64,000 nucleotides of DNA. It comes from Rhodobacterales bacterium. GTDB lineage: Bacteria; Pseudomonadota; Alphaproteobacteria; Rhizobiales; Stappiaceae. The stretch is taken from NCBI GenBank assembly GCA_008107755.1, contig VIRH01000082.1, forward strand, positions 1-64,000. The letters are read 5' to 3'. A program made the translations under genes and the position numbers. The notes below the pieces were generated by a model, which was given only the letters and a program-made list of their open reading frames with translations, searched no databases and was not told the origin of the DNA. Numbering within the stretch: position 1 is the stretch's first letter; each line of letters begins with the position of its first letter. Of the stretch, positions 1-7,727 are shown in pieces.

Positions 1-89
1 AATACATCAACGGCTTCTACAATCCACGTCGCCGCCACTCAGCACTGGGCTGGAAAAGCCCGGTCGCTTTCGAACGAAAGGTGGCCTAA
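1..89 (+). CDS. IS3-family transposase OrfB, C-terminal fragment
   Basis: The reading frame open at the window edge encodes the last 28 residues, starting YINGFYNPRRRHSALG and ending with TAA at 87-89. The YNPRRRHSALG stretch is the signature C-terminus of the DDE integrase-type OrfB of IS3-family elements, in which the tail follows the catalytic glutamate. Only the end of the gene is inside the window, so whether the element is intact cannot be judged. Confidence 0.85.
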   Translation, partial: YINGFYNPRRRHSALGWKSPVAFERKVA

Positions 90-126
90 ACGAGCACTTG
101 GGGCGGCACAAAACCGCGACAGGTCC
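1..126 (+). mobile_element. Right end of an IS3-family insertion sequence
   Basis: After the transposase stop codon there are 37 bases, ending around gacaggtcca near position 126, that look like the terminal inverted repeat of an IS3-group element. The other end lies outside the window, so neither the inverted repeat pair nor a target duplication can be checked. The boundary is approximate. Confidence 0.5.
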
Positions 127-293
127 AGTTCTACACCCAACTGGAGGAGATCATGGGTCTCAGGTCATGCAGTCCAAACTTGAGCGCCAGTATGAGGTCG
201 TGAAGCTCGGCCAGCGGGAAGATGTCCCACTCGTTCAGGACTTTGGTTCCAACCGGAGGTTTTCCCCGGCTGGAACCAGAACGTTGCCTTCAA

Positions 294-419
294 TCAATGG
301 CAGTGATACCCGCCGGTCTTGTGATTGGTGTGGCACCCTTGGCTGTTCGTGCCTCCGCTATGGGCAATGGCAGCTGTCGCAAACAGTGCTGCAATCATGG
401 AAATCAAGATAGTACGCAT
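294..419 (-). CDS. Small secreted YHYH-like protein (41 aa)
   Basis: This short ORF starts with ATG at 419-417 behind a good ribosome binding site (GGGAGGAAC, 7-8 nt upstream). Residues 1-19 form a signal peptide (MRTILISMIAALFATAAIA), followed by a mature part HSGGTNSQGCHTNHKTGGYHCH that fits the histidine/cysteine-rich YHYH-type domain found in small exported bacterial proteins. The mature peptide is only 22 residues and ends right after the motif; homologues often carry a short extra tail. The His/Cys pattern suggests metal binding, but no function is established. It lies between the IS end and the first dyad (495-517), which is 76-98 nt upstream of its start. Confidence 0.65.
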   Translation of the reverse strand: MRTILISMIAALFATAAIAHSGGTNSQGCHTNHKTGGYHCH

Positions 420-494
420 TTGTTGTTCCTCCCAGCTTGGTATGGCTACAACCGTGACTCTCTTAAAAGTAGAATTGAAGTCTATATGATTAAA

Positions 495-517
495 TAGGTT
501 GAAATATTCAACCTAAG
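495..517. promoter_or_regulatory. Dyad A: perfect 8-bp inverted repeat, related to dyad B
   Basis: AGGTTGAA (496-503) and TTCAACCT (507-514) form a perfect inverted repeat around a 3-nt centre. The site closely resembles the dyad at 3123-3148: TAGGTTGAAATAT here against TAGGTTGCAATAT there, and both end in CTAAG. It lies downstream of the recombinase stop codon and upstream of the YHYH-like gene. It could be an operator or a recombinase binding site; the sequence does not decide. Confidence 0.45.
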
Positions 518-605
518 GTAAATTGAATTTCAGTGCGCAGCAGCTGGCGAACTCAAGCATCCGGCGCCCCAAACTTCGGTCTCGGTTAGCGGTTGAGGCT
601 TCCAT

Positions 606-2885
606 TCAAACGGGCCTGATACCTCGGTGTTTTTCGGGTTGCGCCGCTGCCCAAACCTGATTGAGAATTCTCGCGGCTATTTCCGCTTTGTCCTGCGGTA
701 GAAAGCGTCCGTAGTGGTTCGCTACCATGTCGGGAGTGTCTTGGATTGCGTAGCTGGCTTGCTCGTAAGATCCGGTCTGCTTGAGAATGTGCGTTGCGAG
801 CACGTCTCGGACGTTGTGCGGTCCGTGTGGGAGCAGGCCTTCGATCGCGCCGCGCCCGGTCCAGGGATTATAGATCCCATATCGCTGGATGACAGTTCGC
901 CACGCCTCAAAAAATGTGTTCTGAGAATAGGCGGCGTTGGTGCTGGTGATTTTTGCTGTCTTGACGAAAAACGTGCCGGGGTCCGCTGCCGGTCCAATGA
1001 GCCGCGAGCGGTGCCTGTCGATCCAGGCGTCGATCAACTCGTAGAGACGGCCAAGATCAGGCAGGATCAAACGGAACGGTTTCGATCCGAAAAATGAAGA
1101 GTTCGCGTTCTTGAAGGCGATGGCGGGGATCAGTATTTCCCATCCCCGATCTCTGGTGCTCCAGCGTAGCTCTCCTCGTTTCATATCCTCCAGCTTTCGC
1201 TCGGAGGTTGGCAGGTCGCCGGGCTTGCAAAGCAGGAGTTCTCTCAGGTTTTTCTGACGAAGCCCTGTATGCAGACCAATCCGGAGAAGTAAGAAAGAGC
1301 GGACTGCCTCGGCCGCCGCACGAGCGTGGCGCCTTTCGTCTGGCATTCGGTGCAGGATTTCTTCGGTGATTTTCCGATACTCCCCGACCGGACTGGGAGC
1401 CTCGAGAACTGGCATGATTGGCTCAAACGGATCCCGATGAATCTTCGCGACACGCTCAATCTCCTTGATGCGGCGTCGAGCGTGCTTGAACATCCGTTCA
1501 CAGGCGGACACCCAATCGTTCTGCGCATCGGAGATGTCCTGTTCCGAGATCAGCCCTTCGATCTTCTGAAGGCTGGATGCAATGCGTGGTGTTTGACGCA
1601 ACCAACCGGTTTCCTCTCGGCACAGAGCGGCGGCCACGGACAACATGTCGATTTCCCATCTGGTATAGAAACCCCGCCGCTTTTCGCGCCAGTGTAGGTA
1701 CCAATCCCAGACTTGTGGGAAGACCATCATCGCGAAAGTCAGCACTTCCGGATCGGCGCCATATCCTTGGACGTCACCTTCAGAAGACGCCGTGAATGCG
1801 CCGAACCACAGTCCGAAATGTTCGACTTTCTGCGAGGCTGTCTCTGGGCCCCAGACCCCATTTCGCTGTTGGCCGAATGCCGCAAACGTTGAAGTCTTGA
1901 AACGCAGCAGTTCCGCCAATTCGTCGTTCAACCGTTTTGGTGCGTCCACGATGTCAGAGGGATCGTATGAGCTGCCTCTCGAATATTTCCGCTGCGGACC
2001 TGCGGCCCAGTGAAAACGCACCGCGTAGTGCTGCCGCATGGCTGCCGCCTGATAACGGCGATATTCGGTCGAGCCGCTGATGATCACGTTTCTAACCCAC
2101 GATAGGATCTCAGCCTGCTCGGTCCGTGGTCGCCGCCTGAAATCGTCCGGCAGGTGCCAGACAAATCGGCGCCTTTCGGCCGGGGTCATTTCATCCAGTT
2201 CGCAACTCACGGGGCTTCCCTTTACGGCTTCCGAAACTCCGGAGAAATATCCTTCCGGTAGACGGTAGCGGCGTTCGATGAGGCGCAGGATTTCCAGACT
2301 GATCGGGGAACTTGGTGCAGTAATCCTTTGCCCCCATCCAACAAAGGTGCTGCGCTTGACGCCGTCGTCGGTGCGAACCACCGCATTGAAGAGGTGGTAT
2401 ATGGACTCTCCATGCCGCTTGGAATGCAGACGAAGCGCAGCACCAAAGTTCGAAGGCTCATTCCAGGTTGCCTCCAGCGGATCTGGAAATTCAACAACTG
2501 GCCGCTGTGGCTTGCCCCGACGCATGCGACCACCTGAGCGGTACTCTGGCGTTGCAAGTGGCGTGTGACCCGTGTGCTGATATGGCTGTTCATAGGCTTC
2601 CGGACGCAGCGATCTTTCGGTGATGGCTCGCGCAACCGCGTCGAATATCGGCTGAAGGTTCGATCTCTCAGCCATCAGACGGCGAGCGTCCAAACCCAAA
2701 CCCTCGGCCAGTGTCCGGACGTCCAGATGGCTCCCCTTGTATGTTGGATATTCGTTCCTCTCCAGCAGGTCGACCAGATGTCCGCGGAGGACCTCCACAT
2801 CCTGCGGTGCGAACACAGGCGCGAGGCGTTTTTCGCAAAAGGTCGTGATCATGCTTGGGGTGAGGACGGATCGTTTTGATTTCAT
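606..2885 (-). CDS. Large tyrosine recombinase/integrase
   Basis: The C-terminal third carries the tyrosine-recombinase catalytic set: R543 in TGLRQKNLREL, H690-x-x-R693 in HNVRD, and the nucleophile Y725 in NHYGRF. The His/Trp usually found about ten residues before the Tyr appears replaced (AIQDTPDM). At 759 residues it is about twice the size of phage integrases; residues 1-500 are poorly recognisable and probably include DNA-arm-binding and core-binding domains. The ATG at 2885 has GGAAG about 10 nt upstream. It is divergent from the pPIWI-RE operon and flanked by two related dyads, which suggests it mobilises the island or is linked to its inheritance (inference). Confidence 0.8.
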   Translation of the reverse strand: MKSKRSVLTPSMITTFCEKRLAPVFAPQDVEVLRGHLVDLLERNEYPTYKGSHLDVRTLAEGLGLDARRLMAERSNLQPIFDAVARAITERSLRPEAYEQPYQHTGHTPLATPEYRSGGRMRRGKPQRPVVEFPDPLEATWNEPSNFGAALRLHSKRHGESIYHLFNAVVRTDDGVKRSTFVGWGQRITAPSSPISLEILRLIERRYRLPEGYFSGVSEAVKGSPVSCELDEMTPAERRRFVWHLPDDFRRRPRTEQAEILSWVRNVIISGSTEYRRYQAAAMRQHYAVRFHWAAGPQRKYSRGSSYDPSDIVDAPKRLNDELAELLRFKTSTFAAFGQQRNGVWGPETASQKVEHFGLWFGAFTASSEGDVQGYGADPEVLTFAMMVFPQVWDWYLHWREKRRGFYTRWEIDMLSVAAALCREETGWLRQTPRIASSLQKIEGLISEQDISDAQNDWVSACERMFKHARRRIKEIERVAKIHRDPFEPIMPVLEAPSPVGEYRKITEEILHRMPDERRHARAAAEAVRSFLLLRIGLHTGLRQKNLRELLLCKPGDLPTSERKLEDMKRGELRWSTRDRGWEILIPAIAFKNANSSFFGSKPFRLILPDLGRLYELIDAWIDRHRSRLIGPAADPGTFFVKTAKITSTNAAYSQNTFFEAWRTVIQRYGIYNPWTGRGAIEGLLPHGPHNVRDVLATHILKQTGSYEQASYAIQDTPDMVANHYGRFLPQDKAEIAARILNQVWAAAQPEKHRGIRPV

Positions 2886-3122
2886 TGACTAACTTCCAAA
2901 GGTCGGGGAGGCGTCGGCCTATCGGGAGTCGGTACAGGAAGAAAGAGATTGGACGGCAAAGTCTGTGAAAAACGCTGAGTGCAACCTGCGCTTCATACGA
3001 GGTCGAGACCGCGCACATCTTTTTGAACCGAGTGGAGAAGCCTTTCTAGTCGAAGAAACGGGTCACCACTGTTAGGCGAATGAAAAATTTTCTGTTTGGT
3101 TGATCTGCACGTAATACATTCA

Positions 3123-3148
3123 CTTAGGTTGCAATATGGCAAACTAAG
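3123..3148. promoter_or_regulatory. Dyad B: candidate operator or recombination core
   Basis: CTTAGGTTGC (3123-3132) and GCAAACTAAG (3139-3148) are inverted repeats matching at 9 of 10 positions, separated by 6 nt. It sits 42 nt upstream of the first operon gene, inside the 304-nt divergent region (2886-3189) that must hold promoters for both the recombinase and the operon. The 10-6-10 geometry also resembles tyrosine-recombinase core sites such as dif. Apart from this dyad I see no convincing promoter elements in the region. Confidence 0.5.
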
Positions 3149-3189
3149 CTAGTTTTCTGGTTCTGAAGATTCGCCCTGATTGAGGAAGT

Positions 3190-4323
3190 ATGACGATTCA
3201 CGATCCAAAGCTTGTTGCGACGCTCCTGGCATCCGGTCTCTACTCCCTTAGAACGAGAAAAGACCCCGTCGCACGCATACGCCAAGACGAAATGCCAAAG
3301 GAACTGCGCGAAGGCTTGGTGCGCTTGTCCGCGATTTGCCTTGAGGAAGGACTGCCGGACAAGGGTTCGTCCATCCATGAGTTCATGGAAATGGCGACGC
3401 AGCCCATTCGGTCGTGGGGACTTTCGGCGTTCAACCACCCCTTCCCATACGCTGACATGATTCTTGTCGACGGATCGGCTGGAGTGCCGACGGAGGAATG
3501 CAGGGACCTGGCGGAGGAGGGCGGATTCTCCAACATCGCGGAAGGGCTGCATTTCGACAGGTTCAAGCAGGCGATATCCGCGGTGCCAAGACGGCGCCAA
3601 CCCACCGCCTACACGAGCATAAGGGAATTCATCGTTCGGAATCCCGTTGTCTCGGTGAAGGACATTAATCGGTTCGTTTCCGACCCCACCCTCATAGGGA
3701 TCGCCAGGGACATAGAAAGCTTCTTCGAGCGAATTCCCGTAGGCGCCATCAGAAGCGACGGAACGCTCAAGACCTGTAGCGGTTGCGGCACGATCCTCTG
3801 GCCGGATTCGGACCTAAAAACCAATCCAAACGGAAGATGTCGGCTCAGTCATTGCAACGAGGCAAGCGGCGCCACGGCAGGGAAAACGATCAGCGACCCT
3901 GACCTCCATCGAGTCGTAAAGAGAGACATTCTGGCATACTGGGTCGGGCCGGGGCTGGACGAAATCAGAATTTACGACAGCCTGACGGCATCCGGCATCG
4001 AGGTGTCGCTCTACCCAAGCCTCGACGCGGCGGACATCGGCGCGAAAGACCTCTCGTTCGGCATAGACGCGAAGTCCTACTCCTGCCCCGCCATGCTCGG
4101 CCGGAAGCTTTCTTCGGGGGTCGGCGGCCTCGTCAAATTCACGGAAAGATACGTCTCCATCCCCGATGCTAAGCTGCGTTTCAACCCCAACTACCTCAAA
4201 GAGTTGCGGTCGAGCTACTCAGGGAAAGTGCCAGTCAACTTCATGACCGTCAGCGACACGATCACGACCATCAGGTCGAAATACGGCCTCCCGGCAACCA
4301 AGGGGGCGGACGTACAAGAATGA
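3190..4323 (+). CDS. pPIWI-RE-associated restriction-endonuclease-fold protein with zinc ribbon
   Basis: First gene of the operon (377 aa). A four-cysteine zinc ribbon is visible: C196-x2-C199-x17-C217-x4-C222. Downstream, an alpha/beta segment contains acidic residues in YPSLDAADIG followed by FGIDAKSY with D293-A-K295, which fits the PD-(D/E)xK restriction endonuclease core. A nuclease of this kind is the usual third partner of pPIWI-RE and DinG-like helicase genes, which supports the assignment. The N-terminal 190 residues are mostly helical and unrecognised. The gene overlaps the helicase gene by 4 bp (ATGA), indicating translational coupling. Likely role: nicking or cutting DNA selected by the PIWI/helicase complex (inferred). 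Confidence 0.65.
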   Translation: MTIHDPKLVATLLASGLYSLRTRKDPVARIRQDEMPKELREGLVRLSAICLEEGLPDKGSSIHEFMEMATQPIRSWGLSAFNHPFPYADMILVDGSAGVPTEECRDLAEEGGFSNIAEGLHFDRFKQAISAVPRRRQPTAYTSIREFIVRNPVVSVKDINRFVSDPTLIGIARDIESFFERIPVGAIRSDGTLKTCSGCGTILWPDSDLKTNPNGRCRLSHCNEASGATAGKTISDPDLHRVVKRDILAYWVGPGLDEIRIYDSLTASGIEVSLYPSLDAADIGAKDLSFGIDAKSYSCPAMLGRKLSSGVGGLVKFTERYVSIPDAKLRFNPNYLKELRSSYSGKVPVNFMTVSDTITTIRSKYGLPATKGADVQE

Positions 4324-7300
4324 GAGAACAGCACGATATTCCAGCCCTGAAACCAAAGGCGGTTCGGGTTCAATGGCTTTGCTTCGTTGCGGAGCGAATT
4401 CTCAAGACCAACGACCTTTCGAACATGGAGGTGCTCACGGCCGGGTTCTATTCCACGGAAAGGCACCCACACGTGACGGCAGCCACCCAGGCACTCAGGA
4501 ACCTGAGACTCCTTGGGCTTGACCAGTCGACAACCGCCCGCCTCCGGAATGCCGTCGCGGACTGCATCGACTACGAAACGGAAAATGCGTCGTCGCCCGA
4601 CTACATCGAGCCGCCATACCACATTGAGCCGAACCCGCCATATCGCTTCAGGCGACGGGTTCACGAGACCGACCCCGTCATCTCCGCAATGGGTGCCTAT
4701 CTCGATCGTCCCATACCGTTCAGAAGAAAGCCGAGTGAATTCGCCGAAACCTCACGTCCGGCAAGAGTCGTCACCGATCAGGAGCAAGCCCTCTCCATCG
4801 ACATCGATCTGTCGGTTGCAACGGGAAGAATTCCAGCAAACCCCGTGCACGATCTCTCCAGGCGACCGATCGGCGACATCACGATCAAGTTCTCGGATCT
4901 GGTTGAACTCGCCAAGGAACTCGACGATCAGGACCGAGAACGCGGAGAAAACAACCCCGGCAACTGGCTGGCGCGCCTTCTTCATACGGACACGGGAGAG
5001 CGAAAGTTCGAAGTCTTGTCGGCGCACGCGACCGGACTGACCGCAGTCGATGACATCAAGTTGTCCGGTCTGCAACACATGATAGGGCTTCCCGGAGCGG
5101 GGAAGACCACTCTTGTCCAGCTCATGTTGATCTGGCTCGACCGAAACGACTTCAGGGCGGCGGTTATGCTTCCGTCAATCGAAGCTTCACTCAACATGAT
5201 CGCGGTGCTGGAACGCTACAGCGCAAGCGTCGGCCTTCTCGTCGGACAATCAAATGACACTAAACGGAGGCACGCAAAAAAACTCGCCGAGCGAATAGCG
5301 GCAATGGATGAACGGGAAGGCTTTGGAGTCAGCGGGCCAGGAGCTGGTTTGCTAGCGTATAATTGCGCGCTCGACGGCTTCAGGGGGGGGACCCACCAGG
5401 ACCATGTCGAATTCAGGCATGATCGGCCTCCCTGCACGGACCTCAGGCAGAAAAAGATCAAGAAGGACGGCTCGCCCTACGCCGACGAAAGTCACCTGCT
5501 TTGTCCGATGTCCGGTTGGTGTGGACGCATGCGCTCCCCCAGGGAACTGGCCGAAAAGCGTATTTGGATTGGCCACATCCTGTCGACCATGCCGAGAGTT
5601 CTCCCTCATTTTCTGGAAGACGGGGAAATGATCCGCTACGTCGACCTGATCTCTAGAACGATGGACCTGGTGATCATCGACGAGGCCGACGGCGCGCAAA
5701 CCACGCTTGATTCCCAATCCGTCACGGCCCTGAAGCTCACGGGTGACAAGAACAGCCTCGAAGACCGTCTCAACAAGGACGTAACGGCGCGGTTCATCCA
5801 GGGCAAGAACGCGATCATCACGTCGAATTTCGCCAACTATCAATCCGCGATAAACAGGTTCAACGGCTTTAACTCGAACCTCGTGAGACTCATTCAGTCG
5901 GACCGGAAAAACAGTCGTTACGACAAGGTTCTCACACAGACCTATCCCAACAGGTTCGTCACCAGCTCCACCGTTCTCGGGGAACTCTTCCTGCCCGAGA
6001 ACCGCAGCGCCCTCCCTGAGGAGGACAGGGAAAAGACGGAACGCAGGCTCGACATCATTCGAAAGTGGTGGGATCTCACCGTCGAGGAGGCAATGAAAGA
6101 CCCCAGCGGAGCGGTCAGATCATTCGAACGGGACATGACCCTGATTGCGGGCGTTAGCGGCAAGGACGAAACCACGGCGAGGGAAACCTCTTACCGCCTG
6201 AAGGACCTGTTGAGATTCTGGATCGCATCGGAGAGGATCACCGACAGAAACGAACTCCTCGAACAAATCCGGACGGTCCTGTTCGACTTCCTTCCGGCCG
6301 CCGATCACCTGCCGCCCGTTCACCGGAATGGACACCTGGACATGCTGGTCGGCATAACCACCGTCATCATGCAGTATAACATCATCACGCTCGCCCAGCA
6401 GGCGATGGTGGCGGAAGGCGTTCACGACAGACCTCTGGACGACGGGCGGCCGCCGGAAGACATCGCGAGGCTCCTGCCTGAATCTCTTGTCGGTCGGCTT
6501 GCGGGCGTAAAAATCTCCTTTTCCTCGGAGGACAACCGCCCAGATACGCTTGAGTTGCAGTATTTGAACTTCAGGTCAGTCCCGAGGCTCCTCATGTATC
6601 ATTGGCATCGCTTGAACCGCCACGAGGGCTTGAAGGGGCCGAATGTTCTCCTGACCAGCGCCACTTCCTTCCTCGAGGAAAGCCCGAGTTACCACATCCC
6701 CGTAGGACCGGATTACGTTCTCCGGCGCACCAGCCAACAGTCGGAATGGCGGGACTCTTCATTCAAATTCATGCCGATCAGGCATCCATACGACAGCGGC
6801 TCCTTCCTGAAGTTCTCCGGCGTGAAAGGCGGACAGGAGGCCAGACGCGAGGCCCTCGAGATGATGGCCGACCACTTTTACTCCGGCGACAACCCACTTG
6901 TCGCGGAGATGACGATGGATTTCGCACCGGGAAGAAGGGTTGCCTTCGTCGCGAACTCATATGAACAGGTGCACTGGATCAAGGAGCATCTGGCGGCGAA
7001 ATATCCGCACATCGCAAAACGCACGATAGGCGTTTCCAATGAAATACCGGAAAACAATTCGGGCGACTGGGTTGTCTCGGCCCAGGTCGAGGCGATCGGA
7101 CGTCGCGACGACTGGGACGCAATCATTTTCCCCATGCGGGCGCTCTCCAGAGGGGTCAACATCGTTTTTCCGGAGGGTCCGAACAAGAACAACGCCGTCC
7201 TCGGCACCGTCGTGTTTCTCACCCGCCCGCACCCTTCTTCGGACAATTTCGATTTCGTTACCGGGATGGTCGGACGTCAGTCCATGGAGTTCGACCTCAA

Positions 7301-7718
7301 TGAAACCCTGGCCGACCTGCCGAACGTGAACGCCATCGCGAAGGAGTGGAGGGATCAGCGGGCGCAGGCCAACTTCATAACTTCAAGCCTTCTCAGAATG
7401 GCGATTTCCGTAAATCGCCTCGGAAGAATGTCTGAACCGTTCGTTGCCGACATAATGGTCGAGATTCTGCAAACGATCGGCAGAGCCATGCGGAATGGCG
7501 TCAAATGCCGGGCGATCTTCGTCGATGCGGCATGGGCGCCAAATTCCGCAATGGGGAAGAACGACACCGCATTCACTTCGATGCTCGTAAGCGTCATGAA
7601 AATTCTGGAACGTCGCCTGACGACCGGGCCGGGTGTCGAAAGAGAGATCTACAAGGCAATGTACGAACCCTTTCTGCTGCCCCTGAAAAACTGCGCAAAT
7701 CTGAACATGTCGTCCTAG
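4320..7718 (+). CDS. DinG/XPD-like superfamily 2 helicase of the pPIWI-RE island
   Basis: This 1132-aa protein has Walker A GLPGAGKTT (256-264), a DEAD Walker B IIDEADGA (D454-E455-A456-D457) and motif VI QTIGRAMR (1051-1058). Four cysteines, C349, C372, C395 and C401, lie between motifs I and II, where XPD/DinG helicases hold their 4Fe-4S cluster; the spacing is not the XPD spacing. The N-terminal ~240 residues and a long insertion between the helicase lobes are family-specific and not recognised. ATP-driven unwinding of target DNA is the expected role. The stop codon TAG overlaps the AGGAGG ribosome binding site of the next gene, so the two are tightly coupled. Confidence 0.75.
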   Translation: MREQHDIPALKPKAVRVQWLCFVAERILKTNDLSNMEVLTAGFYSTERHPHVTAATQALRNLRLLGLDQSTTARLRNAVADCIDYETENASSPDYIEPPYHIEPNPPYRFRRRVHETDPVISAMGAYLDRPIPFRRKPSEFAETSRPARVVTDQEQALSIDIDLSVATGRIPANPVHDLSRRPIGDITIKFSDLVELAKELDDQDRERGENNPGNWLARLLHTDTGERKFEVLSAHATGLTAVDDIKLSGLQHMIGLPGAGKTTLVQLMLIWLDRNDFRAAVMLPSIEASLNMIAVLERYSASVGLLVGQSNDTKRRHAKKLAERIAAMDEREGFGVSGPGAGLLAYNCALDGFRGGTHQDHVEFRHDRPPCTDLRQKKIKKDGSPYADESHLLCPMSGWCGRMRSPRELAEKRIWIGHILSTMPRVLPHFLEDGEMIRYVDLISRTMDLVIIDEADGAQTTLDSQSVTALKLTGDKNSLEDRLNKDVTARFIQGKNAIITSNFANYQSAINRFNGFNSNLVRLIQSDRKNSRYDKVLTQTYPNRFVTSSTVLGELFLPENRSALPEEDREKTERRLDIIRKWWDLTVEEAMKDPSGAVRSFERDMTLIAGVSGKDETTARETSYRLKDLLRFWIASERITDRNELLEQIRTVLFDFLPAADHLPPVHRNGHLDMLVGITTVIMQYNIITLAQQAMVAEGVHDRPLDDGRPPEDIARLLPESLVGRLAGVKISFSSEDNRPDTLELQYLNFRSVPRLLMYHWHRLNRHEGLKGPNVLLTSATSFLEESPSYHIPVGPDYVLRRTSQQSEWRDSSFKFMPIRHPYDSGSFLKFSGVKGGQEARREALEMMADHFYSGDNPLVAEMTMDFAPGRRVAFVANSYEQVHWIKEHLAAKYPHIAKRTIGVSNEIPENNSGDWVVSAQVEAIGRRDDWDAIIFPMRALSRGVNIVFPEGPNKNNAVLGTVVFLTRPHPSSDNFDFVTGMVGRQSMEFDLNETLADLPNVNAIAKEWRDQRAQANFITSSLLRMAISVNRLGRMSEPFVADIMVEILQTIGRAMRNGVKCRAIFVDAAWAPNSAMGKNDTAFTSMLVSVMKILERRLTTGPGVEREIYKAMYEPFLLPLKNCANLNMSS

Positions 7719-7727
7719 GAGGAAAAC

